Assembly: GCA_950106755.1 (NCBI GenBank)
Contig: OX467089.1
Coordinates: forward strand, 1,056,501 to 1,120,500
Length of the DNA stretch: 64,000 bases
Direction: 5' to 3'
Source: Climacium dendroides
Lineage: Eukaryota > Streptophyta > Bryopsida > Hypnales > Climaciaceae
Shown here in pieces: positions 28,738 through 43,795 of the stretch. Under the pieces are notes generated by a model. That model ran no database searches and had not been told where the DNA came from. It was given only the letters and a program-made list of their open reading frames with translations. Within the stretch, counting starts at the first letter, position 1. Each line of letters starts with the position of its first letter. A program made the translations under genes and the position numbers.

Positions 28738-31700
28738 TTATGAGGATACATTTTGTTGGACACTAAAGTACAGGGCTAGGTTCATGCCCCAATTTTTACT
28801 TTCACGTACGCGGTCATTCAAAGTGACCACCAATTGCATTTTTTTTGAATTCGTGACTTTATGAATAATTGCAACTTGGACAACATGTTTCCCATTTTTT
28901 TTTACGTGAATTTTATGAGGTTTCATTTTGTTGGACACTAAAGTACAAGGCTATGTTCATGCCCCAATTTTTACCTTCAGGTACGACGTTATCAAAGTGA
29001 CCACCAATTGCATTTTTTTTGAATTCGTGACTTTATGAATAATTGCAACTTGGACAACATGTTTCCCATTTTTTTTTACGTGAATTTTATGAGGTTTCAT
29101 TTTGTTGGACACTAAAGTACAAGGCTATGTTCATTCCCCAATTTTTACCTTCAGGTACGAGGTTATCAAAGTGACCACCAATTGCATTTTTTTTGAATTC
29201 GTGACTTTATGAATAATTGCAACTTGGACAACATGTTTCCCATTTTTTTTTACGTGAATTTTATGAGGTTTCATTTTGTTGGACACTAAAGTACAAGGCT
29301 ATGTTCATGCCCCAATTTTTACCTTCAGGTACGAGGTTATCAAAGTGACCACCAATTGCATTTTTTTTGAATTCGTGACTTTATGAATAATTGCAACTTG
29401 GACAACATGTTTCCCATTTTTTTTTACGTGAATTTTATGAGGTTTCATTTTGTTGGACACTAAAGTACAAGGCTATGTTCATGCCCCAATTTTTACCTTC
29501 AGGTACGCGGTCATTCAAAGTGACCACCAATTGCATTTTTTTTGAATTCGTGACTTTATGAATAATTGCAACTTGGACAACATGTTTCCTATTTTTTTTT
29601 ACGTGAATTTTATGAGGATACATTTTGTTGGACACTAAAGTACAAGGCTATGTTCATGCCCCAATTTTTACCTTCAGGTACGACGTTATCAAAGTGACCA
29701 CCAATTGCATTTTTTTTGAATTCGTGACTTTATGAATAATTGCAACTTGGACAACATGTTTCCCATTTTTTTTTCCCGTAAATTTTATGAGGATACATTT
29801 TGTTGGACACTAAAGTACAGGGCTAGGTTCATGCCCCAATTTTTACTTTCACGTACGCGGTCATTCAAAGTGACCACCAATTGCATTTTTTTTGAATTCG
29901 TGACTTTATGAATAATTGCAACTTGGACAACATGTTTCCCATTTTTTTTTCCCGTAAATTTTATGAGGATACATTTTGTTGGACACTAAAGTACAGGGCT
30001 AGGTTCATGCCCCAATTTTTACTTTCACGTACGCGGTCATTCAAAGTGACCACCAATTGCATTTTTTTTGAATTCGTGACTTTATGAATAATTGCAACTT
30101 GGACAACATGTTTCCTATTTTTTTTTACGTGAATTTTATGAGGATACATTTTGTTGGACACTAAAGTACAGGGCTAGGTTCATGCCCCAATTTTTACTTT
30201 CACGTACGCGGTCATTCAAAGTGACCACCAATTGCATTTTTTTTGAATTCGTGACTTTATGAATAATTGCAACTTGGACAACATGTTTCCCATTTTTTTT
30301 TACGTGAATTTTATGAGGTTTCATTTTGTTGGACACTAAAGTACAAGGCTATGTTCATGCCCCAATTTTTACCTTCAGGTACGACGTTATCAAAGTGACC
30401 ACCAATTGCATTTTTTTTGAATTCGTGACTTTATGAATAATTGCAACTTGGACAACATGTTTCCCATTTTTTTTTACGTGAATTTTATGAGGTTTCATTT
30501 TGTTGGACACTAAAGTACAAGGCTATGTTCATTCCCCAATTTTTACCTTCAGGTACGAGGTTATCAAAGTGACCACCAATTGCATTTTTTTTGAATTCGT
30601 GACTTTATGAATAATTGCAACTTGGACAACATGTTTCCCATTTTTTTTTACGTGAATTTTATGAGGTTTCATTTTGTTGGACACTAAAGTACAAGGCTAT
30701 GTTCATGCCCCAATTTTTACCTTCAGGTACGAGGTTATCAAAGTGACCACCAATTGCATTTTTTTTGAATTCGTGACTTTATGAATAATTGCAACTTGGA
30801 CAACATGTTTCCCATTTTTTTTTACGTGAATTTTATGAGGTTTCATTTTGTTGGACACTAAAGTACAAGGCTATGTTCATGCCCCAATTTTTACCTTCAG
30901 GTACGCGGTCATTCAAAGTGACCACCAATTGCATTTTTTTTTAATTCGTGACTTTATGAATAATTGCAACTTGGACAACATGTTTCCTATTTTTTTTTAC
31001 GTGAATTTTATGAGGATACATTTTGTTGGACACTAAAGTACAAGGCTATGTTCATGCCCCAATTTTTACCTTCAGGTACGACGTTATCAAAGTGACCACC
31101 AATTGCATTTTTTTTGAATTCGTGACTTTATGAATAATTGCAACTTGGACAACATGTTTCCCATTTTTTTTTCCCGTAAATTTTATGAGGATACATTTTG
31201 TTGGACACTAAAGTACAGGGCTAGGTTCATGCCCCAATTTTTACTTTCACGTACGCGGTCATTCAAAGTGACCACCAATTGCATTTTTTTTGAATTCGTG
31301 ACTTTATGAATAATTGCAACTTGGACAACATGTTTCCCATTTTTTTTTCCCGTAAATTTTATGAGGATACATTTTGTTGGACACTAAAGTACAGGGCTAG
31401 GTTCATGCCCCAATTTTTACTTTCACGTACGCGGTCATTCAAAGTGACCACCAATTGCATTTTTTTTGAATTCGTGACTTTATGAATAATTGCAACTTGG
31501 ACAACATGTTTCCCATTTTTTTTTACGTGAATTTTATGAGGTTACATTTTGTTGGACACTAAAGTACAGGGCTAGGTTCATGCCCCAATTTTTACTTTCA
31601 CGTACGCGGTCATTCAAAGTGACCACCAATTGCATTTTTTTTGAATTCGTGACTTTATGAATAATTGCAACTTGGACAACATGTTTCCCATTTTTTTTTC

Positions 31701-34700
31701 CCGTGAATTTTATGAGGATACATTTTGTTGGACACTAAAGTACAGGGCTAGGTTCATGCCCCAATTTTTACTTTCACGTACGCGGTCATTCAAAGTGACC
31801 ACCAATTGCATTTTTTTTGAATTCGTGACTTTATGAATAATTGCAACTTGGACAACATGTTTCCTATTTTTTTTTACGTGAATTTTATGAGGATACATTT
31901 TGTTGGACACTAAAGTACAGGGCTAGGTTCATGCCCCAATTTTTACTTTCACGTACGCGGTCATTCAAAGTGACCACCAATTGCATTTTTTTTGAATTCG
32001 TGACTTTATGAATAATTGCAACTTGGACAACATGTTTCCCATTTTTTTTTACGTGAATTTTATGAGGTTTCATTTTGTTGGACACTAAAGTACAAGGCTA
32101 TGTTCATGCCCCAATTTTTACCTTCAGGTACGACGTTATCAAAGTGACCACCAATTGCATTTTTTTTGAATTCGTGACTTTATGAATAATTGCAACTTGG
32201 ACAACATGTTTCCCATTTTTTTTTACGTGAATTTTATGAGGTTTCATTTTGTTGGACACTAAAGTACAAGGCTATGTTCATTCCCCAATTTTTACCTTCA
32301 GGTACGAGGTTATCAAAGTGACCACCAATTGCATTTTTTTTGAATTCGTGACTTTATGAATAATTGCAACTTGGACAACATGTTTCCCATTTTTTTTTAC
32401 GTGAATTTTATGAGGTTTCATTTTGTTGGACACTAAAGTACAAGGCTATGTTCATGCCCCAATTTTTACCTTCAGGTACGAGGTTATCAAAGTGACCACC
32501 AATTGCATTTTTTTTGAATTCGTGACTTTATGAATAATTGCAACTTGGACAACATGTTTCCCATTTTTTTTTACGTGAATTTTATGAGGTTTCATTTTGT
32601 TGGACACTAAAGTACAAGGCTATGTTCATGCCCCAATTTTTACCTTCAGGTACGAGGTTATCAAAGTGACCACCAATTGCATTTTTTTTGAATTCGTGAC
32701 TTTATGAATAATTGCAACTTGGACAACATGTTTCCCATTTTTTTTTACGTGAATTTTATGAGGTTTCATTTTGTTGGACACTAAAGTACAAGGCTATGTT
32801 CATGCCCCAATTTTTACCTTCAGGTACGCGGTCATTCAAAGTGACCACCAATTGCATTTTTTTTGAATTCGTGACTTTATGAATAATTGCAACTTGGACA
32901 ACATGTTTCCTATTTTTTTTTACGTGAATTTTATGAGGATACATTTCGTTGGACACTAAAGTACAAGGCTATGTTCATGCCCCAATTTTTACCTTCAGGT
33001 ACGACGTTATCAAAGTGACCACCAATTGCATTTTTTTTGAATTCGTGACTTTATGAATAATTGCAACTTGGACAACATGTTTCCTATTTTTTTTTACGTG
33101 AATTTTATGAGGTTACATTTTGTTGGACACTAAAGTACAGGGCTAGGTTCATGCCCCAATTTTTACTTTCAGGTACGAGGTTATCAAAGTGACCAGCAAT
33201 TGCATTTTTTTTGAATTCGTGACATTATGAATAATTGCAACTTGGACAACATGTTTCCCATATTTTTTTCCCGTGAATTTTATGAGGTTACATTTTGTTG
33301 GACACTAAAGTACAGGGCTAGGTTCATGCCCCAATTTTTACTTTCACGTACGCGGTCATTCAAAGTGACCACCAATTGCATTTTTCTTGAATTCGTGACT
33401 TTATGAATAATTGCAACTTGGACAACATGTTTCCTATTTTTTTTCCCGTGAATTTTATGAGGTTACATTTTGGTGGACACTAAAGTACAGGGCTAGGTTC
33501 ATGCCCCAATTTTTACTTTCACGTACGCGGTCATTCAAAGTGACCACCAATTGCATTTTTTTTGAATTCGTGACTTTATGAATAATTGCAACTTGGACAA
33601 CATGTTTCCCATTTTTTTTTCCCGTGAATTTTATGAGGATACATTTTGTTGGACACTAAAGTACAGGGCTAGGTTCATGCCCCAATTTTTACTTTCACGT
33701 ACGCGGTCATTCAAAGTGACCACCAATTGCATTTTTTTTGAATTCGTGACTTTATGAATAATTGCAACTTGGACAACATGTTTCCCATTTTTTTTTCCCG
33801 TGAATTTTATGAGGATACATTTTGTTGGACACTAAAGTACAGGGCTAGGTTCATGCCCCAATTTTTACTTTCACGTACGCGGTCATTCAAAGTGACCACC
33901 AATTGCATTTTTTTTGAATTCGTGACTTTATGAATAATTGCAACTTGGACAACATGTTTCCTATTTTTTTTTACGTGAATTTTATGAGGATACATTTTGT
34001 TGGACACTAAAGTACAGGGCTAGGTTCATGCCCCAATTTTTACTTTCACGTACGCGGTCATTCAAAGTGACCACCAATTGCATTTTTTTTGAATTCGTGA
34101 CTTTATGAATAATTGCAACTTGGACAACATGTTTCCCATTTTTTTTTACGTGAATTTTATGAGGTTTCATTTTGTTGGACACTAAAGTACAAGGCTATGT
34201 TCATGCCCCAATTTTTACCTTCAGGTACGACGTTATCAAAGTGACCACCAATTGCATTTTTTTTGAATTCGTGACTTTATGAATAATTGCAACTTGGACA
34301 ACATGTTTCCCATTTTTTTTTACGTGAATTTTATGAGGTTTCATTTTGTTGGACACTAAAGTACAAGGCTATGTTCATTCCCCAATTTTTACCTTCAGGT
34401 ACGAGGTTATCAAAGTGACCACCAATTGCATTTTTTTTGAATTCGTGACTTTATGAATAATTGCAACTTGGACAACATGTTTCCCATTTTTTTTTACGTG
34501 AATTTTATGAGGTTTCATTTTGTTGGACACTAAAGTACAAGGCTATGTTCATGCCCCAATTTTTACCTTCAGGTACGAGGTTATCAAAGTGACCACCAAT
34601 TGCATTTTTTTTGAATTCGTGACTTTATGAATAATTGCAACTTGGACAACATGTTTCCCATTTTTTTTTACGTGAATTTTATGAGGTTTCATTTTGTTGG

Positions 34701-34751
34701 ACACTAAAGTACAAGGCTATGTTCATGCCCCAATTTTTACCTTCAGGTACG
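28738..34751 (+). repeat. Modules of 8-12 monomers rich in the short CAGGTACGAGGTTATC type
   Basis: Equivalent monomer junctions at 28738, 30136, 31885 and 33982 define modules of about 1398, 1749 and 2097 bp (8, 10 and 12 monomers). Each module contains an ACGACGTTATC monomer followed by one with GTTCATTCCCC (near 29132, 30531, 32280 and 34378), then further GAGGTTATC monomers. The modules differ mainly in how many such monomers they hold. This pattern is expected from unequal exchange within a module. GACCAGCAATTGC marks a monomer near 33196 that recurs at 39.5 and 41.95 kb. Confidence 0.86.
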
Positions 34752-37700
34752 AGGTTATCAAAGTGACCACCAATTGCATTTTTTTTGAATTCGTGACTTT
34801 ATGAATAATTGCAACTTGGACAACATGTTTCCCATTTTTTTTTAGGTGAATTTTATGAGGATACATTTTGTTGGACACTAAAGTACAAGGCTATGTTCAT
34901 GCCCCAATTTTTACCTTCAGGTACGCGGTCATTCAAAGTGACCACCAATTGCATTTTTTTTGAATTCGTGACTTTATGAATAATTGCAACTTGGACAACA
35001 TGTTTCCTATTTTTCTTTACGTGAATTTTATGAGGTTACATTTTGTTGGACACTAAAGTACAGGGCTAGGTTCATGCCCCAATTTTTACTTTCACGTACG
35101 CGGTCATTCAAAGTGACCACCAATTGCATTTTTTTTGAATTCGTGACTTTATGAATAATTGCAACTTGGACAACATGTTTCCTATTTTTTTTTACGTGAA
35201 TTTTATGAGGTTACATTTTGTTGGACACTAAAGTACAGGGCTAGGTTCATGCCCCAATTTTTACTTTCACGTACGCGGTCATTCAAAGTGACCACCAATT
35301 GCATTTTTTTTGAATTCGTGACTTTATGAATAATTGCAACTTGGACAACATGTTTCCCATTTTTTTTTCCCGTGAATTTTATGAGGATACATTTTGTTGG
35401 ACACTAAAGTACAGGGCTAGGTTCATGCCCCAATTTTTACTTTCACGTACGCGGTCATTCAAAGTGACCACCAATTGCATTTTTTTTGAATTCGTGACTT
35501 TATGAATAATTGCAACTTGGACAACATGTTTCCTATTTTTTTTTACGTGAATTTTATGAGGATACATTTTGTTGGACACTAAAGTACAGGGCTAGGTTCA
35601 TGCCCCAATTTTTACTTTCACGTACGCGGTCATTCAAAGTGACCACCAATTGCATTTTTTTTGAATTCGTGACTTTATGAATAATTGCAACTTGGACAAC
35701 ATGTTTCCCATTTTTTTTTACGTGAATTTTATGAGGTTTCATTTTGTTGGACACTAAAGTACAAGGCTATGTTCATGCCCCAATTTTTACCTTCAGGTAC
35801 GAGGTTATCAAAGTGACCACCAATTGCATTTTTTTTGAATTCGTGACTTTATGAATAATTGCAACTTGGACAACATGTTTCCCATTTTTTTTTCCCGTGA
35901 ATTTTATGAGGATACATTTTGTTGGACACTAAAGTACAGGGCTAGGTTCATGCCCCAATTTTTACTTTCACGTACGCGGTCATTCAAAGTGACCACCAAT
36001 TGCATTTTTTTTGAATTCGTGACTTTATGAATAATTGCAACTTGGACAACATGTTTCCTATTTTTCTTTACGTGAATTTTATGAGGTTACATTTTGTTGG
36101 ACACTAAAGTACAGGGCTAGGTTCATGCCCCAATTTTTACTTTCACGTACGCGGTCATTCAAAGTGACCACCAATTGCATTTTTTTTGAATTCGTGACTT
36201 TATGAATAATTGCAACTTGGACAACATGTTTCCCATTTTTTTTTCCCGTGAATTTTATGAGGATACATTTTGTTGGACACTAAAGTACAGGGCTAGGTTC
36301 ATGCCCCAATTTTTACTTTCACGTACGCGGTCATTCAAAGTGACCACCAATTGCATTTTTTTTGAATTCGTGACTTTATGAATAATTGCAACTTGGACAA
36401 CATGTTTCCCATTTTTTTTTCCCGTGAATTTTATGAGGATACATTTTGTTGGACACTAAAGTACAGGGCTAGGTTCATGCCCCAATTTTTACTTTCACGT
36501 ACGCGGTCATTCAAAGTGACCACCAATTGCATTTTTTTTGAATTCGTGACTTTATGAATAATTGCAACTTGGACAACATGTTTCCTATTTTTTTTTACGT
36601 GAATTTTATGAGGATACATTTTGTTGGACACTAAAGTACAGGGCTAGGTTCATGCCCCAATTTTTACTTTCACGTACGCGGTCATTCAAAGTGACCACCA
36701 ATTGCATTTTTTTTGAATTCGTGACTTTATGAATAATTGCAACTTGGACAACATGTTTCCCATTTTTTTTTACGTGAATTTTATGAGGTTTCATTTTGTT
36801 GGACACTAAAGTACAAGGCTATGTTCATGCCCCAATTTTTACCTTCAGGTACGACGTTATCAAAGTGACCACCAATTGCATTTTTTTTGAATTCGTGACT
36901 TTATGAATAATTGCAACTTGGACAACATGTTTCCCATTTTTTTTTAGGTGAATTTTATGAGGATACATTTTGTTGGACACTAAAGTACAAGGCTATGTTC
37001 ATGCCCCAATTTTTACCTTCAGGTACGCGGTCATTCAAAGTGACCACCAATTGCATTTTTTTTGAATTCGTGACTTTATGAATAATTGCAACTTGGACAA
37101 CATGTTTCCTATTTTTCTTTACGTGAATTTTATGAGGTTACATTTTGTTGGACACTAAAGTACAGGGCTAGGTTCATGCCCCAATTTTTACTTTCACGTA
37201 CGCGGTCATTCAAAGTGACCACCAATTGCATTTTTTTTGAATTCGTGACTTTATGAATAATTGCAACTTGGACAACATGTTTCCTATTTTTTTTTACGTG
37301 AATTTTATGAGGTTACATTTTGTTGGACACTAAAGTACAGGGCTAGGTTCATGCCCCAATTTTTACTTTCACGTACGCGGTCATTCAAAGTGACCACCAA
37401 TTGCATTTTTTTTGAATTCGTGACTTTATGAATAATTGCAACTTGGACAACATGTTTCCCATTTTTTTTTCCCGTGAATTTTATGAGGATACATTTTGTT
37501 GGACACTAAAGTACAGGGCTAGGTTCATGCCCCAATTTTTACTTTCACGTACGCGGTCATTCAAAGTGACCACCAATTGCATTTTTTTTGAATTCGTGAC
37601 TTTATGAATAATTGCAACTTGGACAACATGTTTCCTATTTTTTTTTACGTGAATTTTATGAGGATACATTTTGTTGGACACTAAAGTACAGGGCTAGGTT

Positions 37701-39050
37701 CATGCCCCAATTTTTACTTTCACGTACGCGGTCATTCAAAGTGACCACCAATTGCATTTTTTTTGAATTCGTGACTTTATGAATAATTGCAACTTGGACA
37801 ACATGTTTCCCATTTTTTTTTACGTGAATTTTATGAGGTTTCATTTTGTTGGACACTAAAGTACAAGGCTATGTTCATGCCCCAATTTTTACCTTCAGGT
37901 ACGAGGTTATCAAAGTGACCACCAATTGCATTTTTTTTGAATTCGTGACTTTATGAATAATTGCAACTTGGACAACATGTTTCCCATTTTTTTTTCCCGT
38001 GAATTTTATGAGGATACATTTTGTTGGACACTAAAGTACAGGGCTAGGTTCATGCCCCAATTTTTACTTTCACGTACGCGGTCATTCAAAGTGACCACCA
38101 ATTGCATTTTTTTTGAATTCGTGACTTTATGAATAATTGCAACTTGGACAACATGTTTCCTATTTTTCTTTACGTGAATTTTATGAGGTTACATTTTGTT
38201 GGACACTAAAGTACAGGGCTAGGTTCATGCCCCAATTTTTACTTTCACGTACGCGGTCATTCAAAGTGACCACCAATTGCATTTTTTTTGAATTCGTGAC
38301 TTTATGAATAATTGCAACTTGGACAACATGTTTCCCATTTTTTTTTCCCGTGAATTTTATGAGGATACATTTTGTTGGACACTAAAGTACAGGGCTAGGT
38401 TCATGCCCCAATTTTTACTTTCACGTACGCGGTCATTCAAAGTGACCACCAATTGCATTTTTTTTGAATTCGTGACTTTATGAATAATTGCAACTTGGAC
38501 AACATGTTTCCCATTTTTTTTTCCCGTGAATTTTATGAGGATACATTTTGTTGGACACTAAAGTACAGGGCTAGGTTCATGCCCCAATTTTTACTTTCAC
38601 GTACGCGGTCATTCAAAGTGACCACCAATTGCATTTTTTTTGAATTCGTGACTTTATGAATAATTGCAACTTGGACAACATGTTTCCTATTTTTTTTTAC
38701 GTGAATTTTATGAGGATACATTTTGTTGGACACTAAAGTACAGGGCTAGGTTCATGCCCCAATTTTTACTTTCACGTACGCGGTCATTCAAAGTGACCAC
38801 CAATTGCATTTTTTTTGAATTCGTGACTTTATGAATAATTGCAACTTGGACAACATGTTTCCCATTTTTTTTTACGTGAATTTTATGAGGTTTCATTTTG
38901 TTGGACACTAAAGTACAAGGCTATGTTCATGCCCCAATTTTTACCTTCAGGTACGACGTTATCAAAGTGACCACCAATTGCATTTTTTTTGAATTCGTGA
39001 CTTTATGAATAATTGCAACTTGGACAACATGTTTCCCATTTTTTTTTACG
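34752..39050 (+). repeat. 12-monomer higher-order repeat (2102 bp) with a nested 6-mer (1051 bp)
   Basis: A private C interrupting the T9 tract (CTATTTTTCTTTACG) occurs at 35015, 36066, 37117 and 38168, exactly 1051 bp apart each time. This defines a 6-mer in four copies. Pairs of 6-mers differ, so the full period is 2102 bp: TTTTAGGTGAATT at about 34844 and 36946, and ACGACGTTAT at 36851 and 38953. Identity between the two 12-mers runs from about 34752 to about 39050. This is among the most regular parts of the array and probably one of the younger amplifications. Confidence 0.93.
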
Positions 39051-42000
39051 TGAATTTTATGAGGTTTCATTTTGTTGGACACTAAAGTACAAGGCTATGT
39101 TCATGCCCCAATTTTTACCTTCAGGTACGAGGTTATCAAAGTGACCACCAATTGCATTTTTTTTGAATTCGTGACTTTATGAATAATTGCAACTTGGACA
39201 ACATGTTTCCCATTTTTTTTTCCCGTAAATTTTATGAGGATACATTTTGTTGGACACTAAAGTACAGGGCTAGGTTCATGCCCCAATTTTTACTTTCACG
39301 TACGCGGTCATTCAAAGTGACCACCAATTGCATTTTTTTTGAATTCGTGACTTTATGAATAATTGCAACTTGGACAACATGTTTCCTATTTTTTTTTACG
39401 TGAATTTTATGAGGATACATTTTGTTGGACACTAAAGTACAGGGCTAGGTTCATGCCCCAATTTTTACTTTCAGGTACGAGGTTATCAAAGTGACCAGCA
39501 ATTGCATTTTTTTTGAATTCGTGACATTATGAATAATGGCAACTTGGACAACATGTTTCCCATATTTTTTTCCCGTGAATTTTATGAGGTTACATTTTGT
39601 TGGACACTAAAGTACAGGGCTAGGTTCATGCCCCAATTTTTACTTTCACGTACGCGGTCATTCAAAGTGACCACCAATTGCATTTTTTTTGAATTCGTGA
39701 CTTTATGAATAATTGCAACTTGGACAACATGTTTCCCATTTTTTTTTCCCGTAAATTTTATGAGGATACATTTTGTTGGACACTAAAGTACAGGGCTAGG
39801 TTCATGCCCCAATTTTTACTTTCACGTACGCGGTCATTCAAAGTGACCACCAATTGCATTTTTTTTGAATTCGTGACTTTATGAATAATTGCAACTTGGA
39901 CAACATGTTTCCCATTTTTTTTCCCGTACATTTTATGAGGATACATTTTGTTGGACACTAAAGTACAGGGCTAGGTTCATGCCCCAATTTTTACTTTCAC
40001 GTACGCGGTCATTCAAAGTGACCACCAATTGCATTTTTTTTGAATTCGTGACTTTATGAATAATTGCAACTTGGACAACATGTTTCCTATTTTTTTTTAC
40101 GTGAATTTTATGAGGTTACATTTTGTTGGACACTAAAGTACAGGGCTAGGTTCATGCCCCAATTTTTACTTTCACGTACGCGGTCATTCAAAGTGACCAC
40201 CAATTGCATTTTTTTTGAATTCGTGACTTTATGAATAATTGCAACTTGGACAACATGTTTCCTATTTTTTTTTACGTGAATTTTATGAGGATACATTTTG
40301 TTGGACACTAAAGTACAGGGCTAGGTTCATGCCCCAATTTTTACTTTCACGTACGCGGTCATTCAAAGTGACCACCAATTGCATTTTTTTTGAATTCGTG
40401 ACTTTATGAATAATTGCAACTTGGACAACATGTTTCCTATTTTTTTTTCCCGTGAATTTTATGAGGATACATTTTGTTGGACACTAAAGTACAGGGCTAG
40501 GTTCATGCCCCAATTTTTACTTTCACGTACGCGGTCATTCAAAGTGACCACCAATTGCATTTTTTTTGAATTCGTGACTTTATGAATAATTGCAACTTGG
40601 ACAACATGTTTCCTATTTTTTTTTACGTGAATTTTATGAGGATACATTTTGTTGGACACTAAAGTACAGGGCTAGGTTCATGCCCCAATTTTTACTTTCA
40701 CGTACGCGGTCATTCAAAGTGACCACCAATTGCATTTTTTTTGAATTCGTGACTTTATGAATAATTGCAACTTGGACAACATGTTTCCCATTTTTTTTTA
40801 CGTGAATTTTATGAGGTTTCATTTTGTTGGACACTAAAGTACAAGGCTATGTTCATGCCCCAATTTTTACCTTCAGGTACGAGGTTATCAAAGTGACCAC
40901 CAATTGGTTTTTTTTTTGAATTCGTGACTTTATGAATAATTGCAACTTGGACAACATGTTTCCTATTTTTTTTTACGTGAATTTTATGAGGTTACATTTT
41001 GTTGGACACTAAAGTACAGGGCTAGGTTCATGCCCCAATTTTTACTTTCACGTACGCGGTCATTCAAAGTGACCACCAATTGCATTTTTTTTGAATTCGT
41101 GACTTTATGAATAATTGCAACTTGGACAACATGTTTCCCATTCTTTCTTACGTGAATTTCATGAGGTTACATTTTGTTGGACACTAAAGTACAGGGCTAG
41201 GTTCATGCCCCAATTTTTACTTTCATGTACGCGGTCATTCAAAGTGACCACCAATTGCATTTTTTTTGAATTCGTGACTTTATGAATAATTGCAACTTGG
41301 ACAACATGTTTCCTATTTTGTTTTTACGTGAATTTTATGAGGTTTCATTTTGTTGGACACTAAAGTACAAGGCTATGTTCATGCCCCAATTTTTACCTTC
41401 AGGTACGACGTTATCAAAGTGACCACCAATTGCATTTTTTTTGAATTCGTGACTTTATGAATAATTGCAACTTGGACAACATGTTTCCCATTTTTTTTTA
41501 CGTGAATTTTATGAGGTTTCATTTTGTTGGACACTAAAGTACAAGGCTATGTTCATGCCCCAATTTTTACCTTCAGGTACGAGGTTATCAAAGTGACCAC
41601 CAATTGCATTTTTTTTGAATTCGTGACTTTATGAATAATTGCAACTTGGACAACATGTTTCCCATTTTTTTTTCCCGTAAATTTTATGAGGATACATTTT
41701 GTTGGACACTAAAGTACAGGGCTAGGTTCATGCCCCAATTTTTACTTTCACGTACGCGGTCATTCAAAGTGACCACCAATTGCATTTTTTTTGAATTCGT
41801 GACTTTATGAATAATTGCAACTTGGACAACATGTTTCCTATTTTTTTTTACGTGAATTTTATGAGGATACATTTTGTTGGACACTAAAGTACAGGGCTAG
41901 GTTCATGCCCCAATTTTTACTTTCAGGTACGAGGTTATCAAAGTGACCAGCAATTGCATTTTTTTTGAATTCGTGACATTATGAATAATGGCAACTTGGA

Positions 42001-43795
42001 CAACATGTTTCCCATATTTTTTTCCCGTGAATTTTATGAGGTTACATTTTGTTGGACACTAAAGTACAGGGCTAGGTTCATGCCCCAATTTTTACTTTCA
42101 CGTACGCGGTCATTCAAAGTGACCACCAATTGCATTTTTTTTGAATTCGTGACTTTATGAATAATTGCAACTTGGACAACATGTTTCCCATTTTTTTTTC
42201 CCGTAAATTTTATGAGGATACATTTTGTTGGACACTAAAGTACAGGGCTAGGTTCATGCCCCAATTTTTACTTTCACGTACGCGGTCATTCAAAGTGACC
42301 ACCAATTGCATTTTTTTTGAATTCGTGACTTTATGAATAATTGCAACTTGGACAACATGTTTCCCATTTTTTTTTCCCGTAAATTTTATGAGGATACATT
42401 TTGTTGGACACTAAAGTACAGGGCTAGGTTCATGCCCCAATTTTTACTTTCACGTACGCGGTCATTCAAAGTGACCACCAATTGCATTTTTTTTGAATTC
42501 GTGACTTTATGAATAATTGCAACTTGGACAACATGTTTCCTATTTTTTTTTACGTGAATTTTATGAGGTTACATTTTGTTGGACACTAAAGTACAGGGCT
42601 AGGTTCATGCCCCAATTTTTACTTTCACGTACGCGGTCATTCAAAGTGACCACCAATTGCATTTTTTTTGAATTCGTGACTTTATGAATAATTGCAACTT
42701 GGACAACATGTTTCCTATTTTTTTTTACGTGAATTTTATGAGGATACATTTTGTTGGACACTAAAGTACAGGGCTAGGTTCATGCCCCAATTTTTACTTT
42801 CACGTACGCGGTCATTCAAAGTGACCACCAATTGCATTTTTTTTGAATTCGTGACTTTATGAATAATTGCAACTTGGACAACATGTTTCCTATTTTTTTT
42901 TCCCGTGAATTTTATGAGGATACATTTTGTTGGACACTAAAGTACAGGGCTAGGTTCATGCCCCAATTTTTACTTTCACGTACGCGGTCATTCAAAGTGA
43001 CCACCAATTGCATTTTTTTTGAATTCGTGACTTTATGAATAATTGCAACTTGGACAACATGTTTCCTATTTTTTTTTACGTGAATTTTATGAGGATACAT
43101 TTTGTTGGACACTAAAGTACAGGGCTAGGTTCATGCCCCAATTTTTACTTTCACGTACGCGGTCATTCAAAGTGACCACCAATTGCATTTTTTTTGAATT
43201 CGTGACTTTATGAATAATTGCAACTTGGACAACATGTTTCCCATTTTTTTTTACGTGAATTTTATGAGGTTTCATTTTGTTGGACACTAAAGTACAAGGC
43301 TATGTTCATGCCCCAATTTTTACCTTCAGGTACGAGGTTATCAAAGTGACCACCAATTGGTTTTTTTTTTGAATTCGTGACTTTATGAATAATTGCAACT
43401 TGGACAACATGTTTCGTATTTTTTTTTACGTGAATTTTATGAGGTTACATTTTGTTGGACACTAAAGTACAGGGCTAGGTTCATGCCCCAATTTTTACTT
43501 TCACGTACGCGGTCATTCAAAGTGACCACCAATTGCATTTTTTTTGAATTCGTGACTTTATGAATAATTGCAACTTGGACAACATGTTTCCCATTCTTTC
43601 TTACGTGAATTTCATGAGGTTACATTTTGTTGGACACTAAAGTACAGGGCTAGGTTCATGCCCCAATTTTTACTTTCATGTACGCGGTCATTCAAAGTGA
43701 CCACCAATTGCATTTTTTTTGAATTCGTGACTTTATGAATAATTGCAACTTGGACAACATGTTTCCTATTTTGTTTTTACGTGAATTTTATGAGG
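38888..43795 (+). repeat. 14-monomer higher-order repeat (2452-2453 bp), two tandem copies
   Basis: Copy 1 runs about 38888-41341 and copy 2 about 41342-43795. Shared private markers are GACCAGCAATTGC with GAATAATGGC near 39498-39540 and 41950-41992, CAATTGGTTTT (GG at 40906 and 43359, offset 2453), CATTCTTTCTTACGTGAATT near 41141 and 43593, and CATGTACGCGG near 41225 and 43678. The 1-bp change in offset comes from a deletion in copy 1 near 39920 (CCCGTACATT). The first copy starts inside the tail of the preceding 12-mer, so the two duplications overlap. Confidence 0.92.
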
